Positions 27,154-35,766 of a stretch of 64,000 nt of DNA are shown piece after piece (the stretch's first letter is position 1; each line of letters begins with the position of its first letter). The stretch is from NCBI GenBank assembly GCA_963731745.1, contig CAVSWT010000012.1, forward strand, positions 124,001 through 188,000. Direction: 5' to 3'. The translations under genes were made by a program, and so were the position numbers. The DNA comes from CAVSWT01 sp963731745 (GTDB lineage Bacteria; Bacteroidota; Ignavibacteria; Ignavibacteriales; Ignavibacteriaceae). A model generated the notes under the pieces. It did no database searches. It saw nothing but the letters and a program-made list of their open reading frames with translations, and was not told where the DNA came from.

Positions 27154-27186
27154 ATAAACCCAATTTCTTGAAGAAATTAGGTTTAT
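27154..27186. terminator. Long near-perfect hairpin after nfu
   Basis: Arms at 27154-27169 and 27171-27186 pair over 16 positions with one mismatch (C opposite A), around a one-base centre. No T-run follows on either strand, so it is not a standard Rho-independent terminator. It may still end transcription or stabilise the nfu mRNA. Confidence 0.4.
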
Positions 27187-27276
27187 AAAATGTAATTATA
27201 AGGTTAACATTACGCGATCTTGATTAAAATTAAGTAAATCATTTCATTCTTTTAATAAATCCTGAAAGAAAAGTAA

Positions 27277-27789
27277 ATGAAACCTCCTGATAATATATTT
27301 TATTCATCTGCGGTTATTTCAGGAATTCATTTCAAAATATTTTCTTCGCCAAAAGGAATTAGAAGCATTTATCTTAACAAAAAAAATGCTTTGAACAATG
27401 TTAAGGGATTAACTCAACTTCATAATGATGATCCGTTTTTGTTTAATGTTTTTACCGAACTTACCGAATATTTTGAATTAAAAAGAAAAAAATTTACTGT
27501 CCCGCTGGATGAAATTGGCACTGAATTTCAAAAACGAATTTGGAAAGAATTAAGAAAGGTTCCTTATGGGAAAACAGTAAGTTATAAAGATATTTCAATA
27601 CGAATTGGTAATTTACAAGCTATCAGAGCAGTTGGAAAGGCTATGGGAGCAAATCCGATCCCAATCATCACTCCATGTCACCGTGTTATTAATTCTAATG
27701 GAAATCTTGGCGGTTATTCTGCCGGATTAATGCTTAAGGAAAAACTTTTAGAATTAGAGGGCAGAATAAGTCTGGAACTATTTAATTAA
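27277..27789 (+). CDS. ogt: Methylated-DNA--protein-cysteine methyltransferase
   Basis: Repairs O6-alkylguanine by moving the alkyl group to its own cysteine. The active site is PIITPCHRVINSNG (Cys134), followed by GGYSAGLMLKEKLLELEG. The helix-turn-helix part has YGKTVSYKDIS and RAVGKAMGANP. 170 aa, single-domain Ogt/MGMT type without an Ada regulatory part. It is convergent with the kamA-like gene, 21 bp apart, across an AT-only palindrome. Confidence 0.95.
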   Translation: MKPPDNIFYSSAVISGIHFKIFSSPKGIRSIYLNKKNALNNVKGLTQLHNDDPFLFNVFTELTEYFELKRKKFTVPLDEIGTEFQKRIWKELRKVPYGKTVSYKDISIRIGNLQAIRAVGKAMGANPIPIITPCHRVINSNGNLGGYSAGLMLKEKLLELEGRISLELFN

Positions 27790-27810
27790 TATTAAATTTT
27801 TAATATTAAA

Positions 27811-29208
27811 CTATCCCACCTCAACTTCTTCAAAATCAAGATCGAATGCAGTGTCAGCTTCAGTTTCTTCATTAAAATACATTTGTCCGTTGTTGGAACG
27901 GATAATTTCATTTAATTGATCTTGATAGAAAAATTTATCGTAATCAAAAGCCGGTTTTAGCTGATTCAGCCAGGTAGCATTTTCATCATATTTAGCAAAG
28001 AATGGCTTCTTTACCCAGTCTGGATTACGTGCCTGAATTAAATTTAATACGAATACTTTTTCACCATTAACTTCGGTTACACCTTCGATAGCAGCTTTGC
28101 CGGGAAGAGCCGACATTGATGGGCCTCGAACAGTTCGCCCTAAACCAGAAACCTGCACATAAGCTTCCCTAAAAATTTGATATGCTATGGCTAAAGGAAT
28201 TTCAAAATAATGTTTTGCTCCAGTATTTCTTTCTACAAAAAAGTAGTAGGGAATTAAACCTAAGCTGACTTGTGTCTGCCACATTTTTGCCCAAATATCC
28301 GGATCATCATTTATATGTTTAATAAGAGGAGATTGAGTTCTAATTTGTGCGCCTGTATTTCTAATTCTTTTAACTGCTTCTCGAGAGATGTCAGTTGATA
28401 ATTCCTGCCAATGATTATAATGACCCATAATAGCAAGATGCTTTCCAGATTTGACTATTTTTTCAAACAATGAAAGGACTCCATCCGCTTCTTTGTCGGT
28501 TACAAATTTATATGGCCAATATGCAACTGATTTTGTGCCGATTCTAATCGAACGAATATGATCAAATTCAGGTTCAAGAAGTGGGAGTAAATATGCTTCA
28601 AGATTTTTTAACCCCATAATCATCGGGTCGCCGCCGGTTACTAAAATATCTGTTACTTCTTTATGGATTTTAATATAATCTTGAAATCGATTTGATTCAT
28701 CTGTCGCAAATTTCAAATCATTCATTCCAACAAACTGTGCCCATCTAAAACAGAATGTACAGTATGCATGGCAAGTTTGTCCGCTTGAAGGAAAGACCAA
28801 AACAGTTTCTTTATACTTATGCTGGATTCCAGGAATCGGGTCATCATTAATAGAGGGAATATTTGCCGTTAACTGTCCAGCCGGATGCGGATTCAATTCT
28901 AACCTAATTGAGTTTGCAAGTTCTTTAATTTCTTCATGCGAAAGGTTACTTTTTAATGCGGAAGCCATTCTTTCGAATTGATTATCATTGAGCATATCCT
29001 TTTGAAGAAATGTTAATTGATAAATAGGATCATCTGGAATATTATTCCAATCGATTAATTCTTCGACTACATAATTATTTGTTCTAAATGGAAGTACGTT
29101 TGAAACTACTTTTAAATTAAATCTATCTTCTAAGCTTAATTGTTGTAATTGAGGAATTTTATCAATGTCCTTTATTCCATAAAATTTCATCTTTTTAGGG
29201 GTAATCAT
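27811..29208 (-). CDS. KamA-family radical SAM protein (lysine 2,3-aminomutase-like)
   Basis: 465 aa. The radical-SAM cluster motif is GQTCHAYCTFCFRW (Cys146, Cys150, Cys153), where lysine 2,3-aminomutases usually have CxxYCRHC. ILVTGGDPMI matches the GGDPL motif of the family. The C-terminal VRGPSMSALPGKAAIEG aligns with the PLP-lysine region of aminomutases, so PLP use is plausible with that Lys. A group of longer KamA-like proteins with the CHAYCTFC motif occurs in many bacteria, but the substrate is not clear to me. GGAGG lies seven bases upstream of the ATG at 29208. The divergent cysteine motif and C-terminus argue against naming it a true lysine aminomutase. Confidence 0.85.
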   Translation of the reverse strand: MITPKKMKFYGIKDIDKIPQLQQLSLEDRFNLKVVSNVLPFRTNNYVVEELIDWNNIPDDPIYQLTFLQKDMLNDNQFERMASALKSNLSHEEIKELANSIRLELNPHPAGQLTANIPSINDDPIPGIQHKYKETVLVFPSSGQTCHAYCTFCFRWAQFVGMNDLKFATDESNRFQDYIKIHKEVTDILVTGGDPMIMGLKNLEAYLLPLLEPEFDHIRSIRIGTKSVAYWPYKFVTDKEADGVLSLFEKIVKSGKHLAIMGHYNHWQELSTDISREAVKRIRNTGAQIRTQSPLIKHINDDPDIWAKMWQTQVSLGLIPYYFFVERNTGAKHYFEIPLAIAYQIFREAYVQVSGLGRTVRGPSMSALPGKAAIEGVTEVNGEKVFVLNLIQARNPDWVKKPFFAKYDENATWLNQLKPAFDYDKFFYQDQLNEIIRSNNGQMYFNEETEADTAFDLDFEEVEVG

Positions 29209-29390
29209 CCTATTTCCTCCTTATTATTGAGATCAAACCGTAAATGAATACTAATGTTTTTTTCTTACGCAGTGAAACTAATGCAAGAATTATTGAAAGG
29301 CATTTGCCCGTATGTAAAGTAACTTCAATATAAAAAAAAATGAGATTAAATCAAGAGATTTTGTAAATGCGCGGATTAAAAATATTAAAG

Positions 29391-29414
29391 AAAAAGCGGA
29401 AATTTTCCGCTTTT
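29391..29414 (-). terminator. Rho-independent terminator of the 54-aa gene
   Basis: Stem GCGGAA/TTCCGC extended by flanking A and T runs, three-base loop. On the minus strand it is followed by TTTTTCTTT. It overlaps the stop codon of the small gene. Confidence 0.7.
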
Positions 29415-29577
29415 ATTTAATGTCGGTTACTTTATTAATGTCGTCAACTTTTACAAATCTTTCATTAAATTTGTAAGTTCCTTTACTTGTCTTTATTGCC
29501 TTGATAAGCTTAACATTAATGCCTTCAGTTTTCTTCTTTGATTTCGACTTATCAGCAAATGATTGTTGTTTAGCCAT
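29413..29577 (-). CDS. Small basic protein, 54 aa
   Basis: A short gene with a clear start: AGGAGA about five bases upstream of the ATG at 29577 (MAKQQSFADKSKSKKK), ending TDIK-stop at 29413 inside a terminator. It is rich in Lys, with a basic N-terminal half and a VKLIKAIKTSKGTYKFNERF segment. The shape and the KTSKGTYKFNE part loosely recall the DUF4295 small proteins of Bacteroidota ribosomal operons, but the match is weak and by eye. It is flanked by the kamA-like gene and ybaK on the same strand. Function unknown; nucleic-acid or ribosome binding is a guess from charge. Confidence 0.65.
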   Translation of the reverse strand: MAKQQSFADKSKSKKKTEGINVKLIKAIKTSKGTYKFNERFVKVDDINKVTDIK

Positions 29578-29641
29578 TTTTATCTCCTAAAATTTTGGGT
29601 AGTAAATATATAAAGAAAGGGTTATAAATAAAAGACGCTTT

Positions 29642-30109
29642 TTATAACAAATCAACAAATTTTGCGTTTGCAACTTTAGCTAAATCTAAAGGATTTAAAC
29701 TAACTTGCATCCCTCTAATGCCGGCACTTATATGAATTTTTTCAAACATTTGTGCGGTTTCTTCAATGAAAGTTGGAAAGTTTTTCTTCATTCCTATTGG
29801 GGAACATCCGCCGCGGATATATCCCGTCAATGGCTGCAAATCTTTTACTTTTATCATTTCAATTTTTTTATTTCCGCTTGCAATTGCAGCTTTTTTTAAA
29901 TTTAATTCAGCAGTGACAGGAATACAAAAAACATTTATTCCGTTTTTATCTCCCTCTGTTACTAAAGTTTTGAAAACAGAATCAGGCTCGGCATTTATTT
30001 TATTTGCAACTGTTATTCCTGATAAATCATCTTCATCAACTTCATAAGTGTGCAATGAATGAGGAATGTTGCTTGCTTCTAAAATTCTAACTGCGTTGGT
30101 TTTGGACAT
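29642..30109 (-). CDS. ybaK: Cys-tRNA(Pro) deacylase YbaK/EbsC family
   Basis: 155 aa, the usual length. Family motifs seen: TNAVRILEASNIPHSLHTYE, VFKTLVTEG, CIPVTAELNLKKAA and YIRGGCSPIGMKK, the last being the substrate-pocket loop with conserved Gly. YbaK clears cysteine wrongly attached to tRNA-Pro in the cytoplasm. It lies 58 bp downstream of the peptide-ABC ATPase gene on the same strand and may be read through from it. Confidence 0.93.
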   Translation of the reverse strand: MSKTNAVRILEASNIPHSLHTYEVDEDDLSGITVANKINAEPDSVFKTLVTEGDKNGINVFCIPVTAELNLKKAAIASGNKKIEMIKVKDLQPLTGYIRGGCSPIGMKKNFPTFIEETAQMFEKIHISAGIRGMQVSLNPLDLAKVANAKFVDLL

Positions 30110-30167
30110 AGAAGATTAAATCATGAATTGGAAAAATCTTTGTTTAATTCTTTCTGCCTTAATTCAT

Positions 30168-30929
30168 TCAAAGTAAGATTATATTCTTCGGCTTTAAAAG
30201 TAGCTTCGTATATGGATGCTGAGGGTTTTGAAAAATATTTTTAGTCTCGCCTCTTTCAACAATTTCTCCTTTGTACATAATAATAATTTCATCAGCAAGC
30301 TTTTGCAAGATTTTTAAATTATGTGCGATGCAAATCATTGTCAGCTTAAATTGTTCATTTATTTTTTTGAACAAGTTTAAAAGATTTAATTGTGATTCCG
30401 GGTCTTGTGCAGAAAAAGGTTCATCTAAAATTAAAAGTTCAGGCTGTGTTATTAAAATTCTTGCTAAAGCTGCACGCTGCTGTTCGCCGCCGCTTAATTC
30501 ATATCCTTTCCGGTGCCAGAGTGATTCTGAAAAATTTAAGAGATTAAAAATTTGTTCTACATTCTTTGATGAATTTTGAGTTTCACTAAATCTTATTGAA
30601 TAAGCTTCTTCAACAATTTTATAAATTTCTCTATATGGATTTAATATTTCGCCGTTGTTCTGAAATAAAATTTGTATCGGGCTGGTTTTAATATCTCCCC
30701 AGTTTTTTGATTTATGAAAAATCATTGAACCTTTTGTTGGCTTATTTATTCCTGCAATTATTTTGGCAAGAGATGTTTTTCCGCTCCCCGATTCACCGGC
30801 AACTCCAATAATTTTCCCGTGGTCAATTTCAAATGAAATATCTTTTAAAATTATTTTTTCAGAATGCTTGTTTGAATTATTCTCATCTGAGACTGAATAT
30901 GAGATATTATTTAAAATTAATTGCGGCAT
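30168..30929 (-). CDS. Peptide ABC importer ATPase (DppF-like)
   Basis: 253 aa nucleotide-binding subunit. Walker A is GESGSGKTSL, the signature is LSGGEQQRAALARIL, Walker B is LLILDEPFSAQD and the switch His is in ICIAHNL. The end (FQNPQHPYTKLLL) is the short C-terminal motif of peptide/nickel transporter ATPases. It shares one base with the upstream ATPase gene (its ATG overlaps that stop), so the two are translated together. It works with the binding protein and permeases encoded divergently. Confidence 0.93.
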   Translation of the reverse strand: MPQLILNNISYSVSDENNSNKHSEKIILKDISFEIDHGKIIGVAGESGSGKTSLAKIIAGINKPTKGSMIFHKSKNWGDIKTSPIQILFQNNGEILNPYREIYKIVEEAYSIRFSETQNSSKNVEQIFNLLNFSESLWHRKGYELSGGEQQRAALARILITQPELLILDEPFSAQDPESQLNLLNLFKKINEQFKLTMICIAHNLKILQKLADEIIIMYKGEIVERGETKNIFQNPQHPYTKLLLKPKNIILL

Positions 30930-31684
30930 CAGTTTGAAAGACTTTGATATGAAGAAATAAATGATTCAAATGACGAATCAATTTTTTGATTGAAAAATTC
31001 TTCTGTGTCATAAAATTCAGAAAGAGTTCCGTTATTTAAATAAGCAATTTTATCACTTACATTTTTTGAAAAAGTTAAATCCTGAGAAACTAATAAAACA
31101 GAATTGTTTTCTTGAGAAGCAAATTCTTTTAGTTTATGCAAATATAAATTTGAAATTGCGGTATCAATTCCTGAAGTTGGTTCATCCAGAATTAAAAGCT
31201 GAGGATTTGTTGACAAAGCCAGCACAAGACTAACACGCTGAGCCATGCCTCCACTTAGCTCATACGGATACATATTAAATAGTGTTTTTGAATCAGGAAG
31301 TATAAAATATTCTAATAATTTATCAACATTGGTTTTTTCAACAGAAAATTCTTTGAAGTAATATCCTATTTTCTTCAAAGGATCAAAGCCATTTATCGCG
31401 TCTTGAAAAACATATTTTACTTTATCCTGTCTTAATTTTCTTAAATCAAATTCAGTTAAGCTTAAAATATTTTTTTCATCTACAATTATTTCACCGTCAA
31501 TAGAATAAAATCTTTGGTCCAATAATTTTGTTAAGGATTTTATAAGTGTAGATTTACCGCTGCCGTTAGTTCCAAGTATCGTATAAATTTGATTTGGATG
31601 AATTTCAAATTTTATATTATTTAACAGCCGGCGTTGATGCCTTTCACTAATTAATTTTATTTCTTTTATAGAAACTTCAATCAT
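30929..31684 (-). CDS. Peptide ABC importer ATPase (DppD-like)
   Basis: 251 aa. Walker A is LGTNGSGKSTL, the signature is LSGGMAQRVSLVLAL, Walker B is LLILDEPTSGID and the switch region is LLVSQDL, where Gln replaces the usual His. That swap is unusual for an active ABC ATPase, though the partner subunit keeps its His, so one of the two sites may be degenerate. Divergent from the binding-protein gene, 61 bp between starts. Upstream gene of a two-gene unit with the DppF-like ATPase. Confidence 0.92.
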   Translation of the reverse strand: MIEVSIKEIKLISERHQRRLLNNIKFEIHPNQIYTILGTNGSGKSTLIKSLTKLLDQRFYSIDGEIIVDEKNILSLTEFDLRKLRQDKVKYVFQDAINGFDPLKKIGYYFKEFSVEKTNVDKLLEYFILPDSKTLFNMYPYELSGGMAQRVSLVLALSTNPQLLILDEPTSGIDTAISNLYLHKLKEFASQENNSVLLVSQDLTFSKNVSDKIAYLNNGTLSEFYDTEEFFNQKIDSSFESFISSYQSLSN

Positions 31685-31706
31685 TTATTTACGAAGTTTG
31701 TTATTT

Positions 31707-31714
31707 TATGTTTG
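31707..31714 (+). promoter_or_regulatory. Candidate -7 element (TATGTTTG) for the peptide-importer operon
   Basis: TATGTTTG fits TAnnTTTG and lies 31 bases before the binding-protein ATG, in the 61-bp divergent gap. The upstream TTG partner is not clear (TTT at the expected place). Confidence 0.35.
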
Positions 31715-31745
31715 AATATTAAAATAATAAATTAAGTTCATATTT

Positions 31746-33437
31746 ATGACGGTTAAATTTACAAAAAAAATTGGGGCACTTAGCTACTTATTATTCTCAT
31801 TACTTTTGATTGTCTCGATATTATTTCAGTCTTGTAATAATGAAACTACAGTAAGTTCAAACAGAGTAGTGATTGGAATAAATTCCGATGTAGAATCGCT
31901 CAATCCTCTTTTTACATTTACATTAAATGAAGGTCAAATAACGGAATTGTTGTACGCCAGTTTGGTAAAACATGATTGGGATGATAAAACAGGAGAATTG
32001 AAAGCTTCGCCAATGCTGGCTGAAGATTGGAAATGGAGTGAAGATTCTCTTTCCGTTACATTTAAACTTAAAGATAATTTAAAATGGAGAGATGATAAAC
32101 CTATTACTTCGGATGATATAGTTTTTTCATTTGATTTATATTCTGATCCGGATATTCAGAGCCGATTGTTTGGAACTTTTGAAAAATTTCAGACTACAAA
32201 AGATTTGCATATAGAGATTAAAAAATCTTTTGATGTGATTGATGCAAAAACTATAAAAATAAATTTTATTAAAGGCTCAACTCCTTCATTATATGATATT
32301 GATGTTCCGATTATTCCCAAACATATATTTGAAAAATTTGATAGAAAAAATTTAATAACACTTGAAAAAGGAATAGACTCAGTTACGTCCGGACCATTTT
32401 ATCTTGAGAAATGGGATAAGAATCAAGCTATTTACTTGAAAGCTAATCCTAAATCATTTTTATATAATTCTGAAAATGTAGCTCAAATTATTTTTAAAAT
32501 TGTTCCTGATTATAACTCTAGAATAACACAATTAAAAAAAGGCGAAATAGATTTAATGGAAGAAGTTAAACCTGATGATGCCGATGAATTTGAATCATCA
32601 GATAAAATAAACATCTCATCGGTTAAAGGAAGAAGCTATGATTATATCGGCTGGAATAATATCGATTCAAAACTTTATGAGAGCAAAAAAATTATCAAGC
32701 CTAATTTCCTTTTCGGATCCGCGAATGTTCGAAAGGCTTTAACATACGCAATTAACCGAAGTGAAATAGTTTCAGAATATTTAAATAATAAAGGCAGCGT
32801 AGCAGTAAGTCCTGTATCTGATATATTTAAGAATGCTTTTAATGATGAAATTAATACCTATAATTATAATCCCACTAAAGCAAAATCCTTATTGAAAGAA
32901 GAAGGCTGGGAAGATAAAAATAAAGACGGCGTTTTGGATAAAGGAGGCAAAAGTTTTTCATTTACACTTTATTATCCGGCTGGAAATCCGCTTAGAGAAT
33001 TTTCATCCACAATTATTAAAAATAATTTAAAAGCGGTTGGGATAGATGTAGCCGTTTCATCGATTGAGCCGGGAGTTTTTTTTGAAAACTTATTTAATAA
33101 AAAATATGATGCATGGATGGCAGGCTGGGTTATAGCAGTTCCGCTTGATTTAAAACCATCATGGTATTCTGAATTGGAAGCAACACCAAATAATTTGTAT
33201 TCATATCAAAATAAAAAATTAGATAAAATTTTATTAAAGATTGATTCCAAAATCTCGAAGCAGGAAAAAAATGATCTTTATAAAAATTTTCAAAAAATAA
33301 TTCATGAAGACGAACCTGCAACATTTTTATATTGGATTGATGATATTGTAGCGTATAATAAAAGAATAAAAAATATTACTATTTCTCCATTGGGAGCTGT
33401 TCAAAAATGCTGGGAATGGAACGTAACTCAAAACTAA
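31746..33437 (+). CDS. Peptide ABC importer substrate-binding lipoprotein (SBP family 5)
   Basis: 563 aa. The signal sequence ends in ILFQSC with lipid-anchored Cys30. Then family-5 binding-protein sequence: IGINSDVESLNPLF, FKLKDNLKWRDDKPITSDDIVFSF (the classic WHDG-type segment), TSGPFYLEKWDKNQAIYL, ANVRKALTYAINR and AWMAGWV. It captures oligopeptides or related solutes outside the inner membrane for the permeases encoded next. First gene of the plus-strand operon. Confidence 0.95.
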   Translation: MTVKFTKKIGALSYLLFSLLLIVSILFQSCNNETTVSSNRVVIGINSDVESLNPLFTFTLNEGQITELLYASLVKHDWDDKTGELKASPMLAEDWKWSEDSLSVTFKLKDNLKWRDDKPITSDDIVFSFDLYSDPDIQSRLFGTFEKFQTTKDLHIEIKKSFDVIDAKTIKINFIKGSTPSLYDIDVPIIPKHIFEKFDRKNLITLEKGIDSVTSGPFYLEKWDKNQAIYLKANPKSFLYNSENVAQIIFKIVPDYNSRITQLKKGEIDLMEEVKPDDADEFESSDKINISSVKGRSYDYIGWNNIDSKLYESKKIIKPNFLFGSANVRKALTYAINRSEIVSEYLNNKGSVAVSPVSDIFKNAFNDEINTYNYNPTKAKSLLKEEGWEDKNKDGVLDKGGKSFSFTLYYPAGNPLREFSSTIIKNNLKAVGIDVAVSSIEPGVFFENLFNKKYDAWMAGWVIAVPLDLKPSWYSELEATPNNLYSYQNKKLDKILLKIDSKISKQEKNDLYKNFQKIIHEDEPATFLYWIDDIVAYNKRIKNITISPLGAVQKCWEWNVTQN

Positions 33438-33527
33438 ATGTGTATGAATAAATTCAATTGCGGTTAATTATTTTTTGAATGAGGAAAAATACATTTAATA
33501 CTTATTTCTAAAAGAATTTTATCTTCT

Positions 33528-34466
33528 TTGATTGTATTATTCTTAATGCTGACGTTTATTTTTTTTCTATTAAGAATTTCACCTGGCGATCCATCTCTGA
33601 AATTCGTTTCACCGCAGCTTTCTCCAGAATTAGCTTCCAGAGTTAGAGAATCTTTTGATCTTAATAGTTCTCTGCTTAATCAATACAAATCATTTTTAAT
33701 TAATTTAGTACAAGGTGATTTAGGAATCTCCTATACATATAGAATACCTGTTGTTTCAGTTTTAAAAGAATATCTTCCGTTCACTATAATTTTTGCGATT
33801 TCAAGCTTTCTCATTCAAATTATTTTTGCATTTTGGCTGGCAATTTATTCTGTAAAAAGAATAAATAAATTTTCTGATAAATTGCTGTCTAAATTAAGCC
33901 TATTTGCTTTTTCAATTCCCTCATTTGTTTTAGGTGTATTTTTAATTTTTATATTTTCAGAATTATTAAATATCTTCCCTTCATCGGGGTTACAATCTTT
34001 TGATCATGAGTCTTTTTCATTCATAAATAAAATAATGGACGATCTAAAGCATTTAATTTTACCATTAATTACCCTCTCACTTGCTGGTGTCGCTATTTTT
34101 TATAAATATTTGCGAGAAAGTTTGGAAGAGACTTTAAATAAGCCATTTGTCCTAAATCTTCGTTCGCTCGGATTAAGTGAAAAGAAAATTATAAGAAAGC
34201 ATGTAATACCAAATGCGGTTGGACCGTTGATATCAGTTGCTGGAGTTGAACTCGGCCTATTATTTAGCGGAGCATTAATAACAGAAGTAATTTTCGGATT
34301 GCCTGGAATGGGAAGCTTAACCGTGAATTCAATTTTGTCTCGTGATTACCCTATGGTTATTGGATGTACTTTTACAGCAGGTTTTTTTATAGTCATAAGC
34401 AATTTGGCAGCAGATCTCATAAGAGCTAAACTTGATAAAAGAGTATTTAAAGAAATTTTAAATTAG
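33528..34466 (+). CDS. Peptide ABC importer permease (DppB-like), start unclear
   Basis: 312 aa read from a TTG at 33528. Several transmembrane helices, the ISPGDPS motif after the first, and the EAA-type coupling loop (NLRSLGLSEKKIIRKHVIPNAVGPL). The start is odd. Upstream in frame the sequence reads IHLILISKRILSS, matching the usual DppB N-terminus, back to a stop at 33480, but with no ATG, GTG or TTG. Either initiation is at ATA 33489, four bases after GAGG, or the A5 run at 33485-33489 should be A4, which would join an ATG at 33479 in frame. The true protein is probably 13-16 residues longer. It is followed by the dppC-like halves. Confidence 0.88.
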   Translation: MIVLFLMLTFIFFLLRISPGDPSLKFVSPQLSPELASRVRESFDLNSSLLNQYKSFLINLVQGDLGISYTYRIPVVSVLKEYLPFTIIFAISSFLIQIIFAFWLAIYSVKRINKFSDKLLSKLSLFAFSIPSFVLGVFLIFIFSELLNIFPSSGLQSFDHESFSFINKIMDDLKHLILPLITLSLAGVAIFYKYLRESLEETLNKPFVLNLRSLGLSEKKIIRKHVIPNAVGPLISVAGVELGLLFSGALITEVIFGLPGMGSLTVNSILSRDYPMVIGCTFTAGFFIVISNLAADLIRAKLDKRVFKEILN

Positions 34467-34474
34467 AGATTCCA

Positions 34475-34921
34475 TTGAAGCTGCGAATTAAAATATGGCA
34501 ATTTATACTTTTATTACTTGGCGGATTATTAGTATTAAAAATTCCTTTTTTTATCGGAGCAATTGAGTTATTGTTCTTTCATATTAAATTGTTATTCACT
34601 GATTTTAATTTTGCAATAAATCAATTTAACCTTGCTTTGATTGATTCATATCTTTCTCTTGTATTGTTAATAACAATAGCTTCCGTTCTTTTATTTAAAA
34701 AATCTTCAATAAATTTTTTGAATTCCAAAATTAATTTCACGTATTCAATTATTATCATTTTAATTTTTGTTTTTATTTTCGCTCCGGCTATCGCAAATTT
34801 CAATCCTGACTTCCAAAAAAATTTAAAAGTAACAAAGCTTCTGCCGCCTTTCAGCTCTGTGCTGGTTTTGCATTTGAATAACAAAACTGAAAAGCCTTTA
34901 AATGAAGAAGAAAACTTTTAA
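34475..34921 (+). CDS. Peptide ABC importer permease (DppC-like), N-terminal part before a frameshift
   Basis: 148 aa of hydrophobic sequence (about four transmembrane helices), ending with FAPAIANFNPDFQKN...KLLPPFSSV, which is how DppC proteins run just before the periplasmic loop. The frame then stops at 34919-34921. The rest of DppC continues in another frame from 34936. Both frames are open only over 34906-34918 (GAAAACTTTT), so a missing base in the A4 or T4 run there, or a -1 slip, would join them. The first ~80 residues hold more membrane helices than a standard DppC. Confidence 0.75.
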   Translation: MKLRIKIWQFILLLLGGLLVLKIPFFIGAIELLFFHIKLLFTDFNFAINQFNLALIDSYLSLVLLITIASVLLFKKSSINFLNSKINFTYSIIIILIFVFIFAPAIANFNPDFQKNLKVTKLLPPFSSVLVLHLNNKTEKPLNEEENF

Positions 34922-34935
34922 AAGAAAAAAATACT

Positions 34936-35766
34936 GTGGCGAAACAATCATTTGACGAATCAATAATTTTTGCTGACAGCTTAGTCAGTAAAAATGATGA
35001 AATGTTTTATTTTCAGAAAAATGATGCTAATATAATTTCAAAGGAATATTGGGAGTGGTCTTTAAAAAATAAAAAGCCAATCCTCGGAAAAAAAATATTT
35101 TTGTTGGGCAGTGACGAGCTAGGAAGAGATGTATTCAGCAGATTGATTTATGGAGCTAGAATTTCATTGATAATTGGATTTGGTGCTGTATTTATCGCAG
35201 CTTTAGTTGGATTAATTTTTGGTTTTGTTGCTGGTTATATCGGAGGACCAGTAGATTCAATTTTAGGCCGTGTTACAGATATGTTTTTAGCTTTCCCGAT
35301 TATATTTTTAATAATATTTATATTGGCATTTTTTAGTTCATCAATAATTTCCGTTATCATCGTTTTGGGTTTTTCAGGTTGGATGAGCTTATTTAAAATT
35401 GTTCGCGGTGAAGTCATTTCAATTAAGCATAAAGATTATTTTCAAAGTTCAAAATTATTAGGTCTATCAAAACCGCAATTATTATTTAAAGAAATTTTAC
35501 CGGTAATCTTTGCACCAATTTTGGTGAACCTTGTATTTTTATATGGCAATGTTATCTTGGCAGAAGCTGCTCTAAGTTATCTCGGACTAGGTACCGGTTC
35601 CATTTATCCTTCATGGGGCGCAATGATAGACGCCGGACAAGAATATTTATCCAGAGCATGGTGGATGATTTTATTTCCGGGCTTGGCCTTGTTTGTCACT
35701 TTATATACCGCAAATAAATTTGGTAAAGAAATAAATCAAATAATTAATCCTCGAAGCAATTTATGA
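34936..35766 (+). CDS. Peptide ABC importer permease (DppC-like), C-terminal part
   Basis: 276 aa from GTG 34936, though this is probably not a real start. It contains the DppC core: LGSDELGRDVFSRLIYGARISL, AGYIGGPVDSILGRVTDMFLAFP, the EAA loop (SKLLGLSKPQLLFKEILPVIF) and the end AALSYLGLGTGSIYPSWGAMI. Together with the preceding frame it makes one complete permease with a long periplasmic insertion between LLPP and LGSDELGRD. Its stop overlaps the ATG of the kinase gene (ATGA), which shows translational coupling. Confidence 0.85.
   Translation: MAKQSFDESIIFADSLVSKNDEMFYFQKNDANIISKEYWEWSLKNKKPILGKKIFLLGSDELGRDVFSRLIYGARISLIIGFGAVFIAALVGLIFGFVAGYIGGPVDSILGRVTDMFLAFPIIFLIIFILAFFSSSIISVIIVLGFSGWMSLFKIVRGEVISIKHKDYFQSSKLLGLSKPQLLFKEILPVIFAPILVNLVFLYGNVILAEAALSYLGLGTGSIYPSWGAMIDAGQEYLSRAWWMILFPGLALFVTLYTANKFGKEINQIINPRSNL

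Noticed and set aside
27786..27810. AT-only palindrome between ogt and the kamA-like gene as a terminator
   Set aside because: A TTAATATT-type palindrome is expected by chance in such AT-rich DNA. No GC in the stem and no clear T-run.
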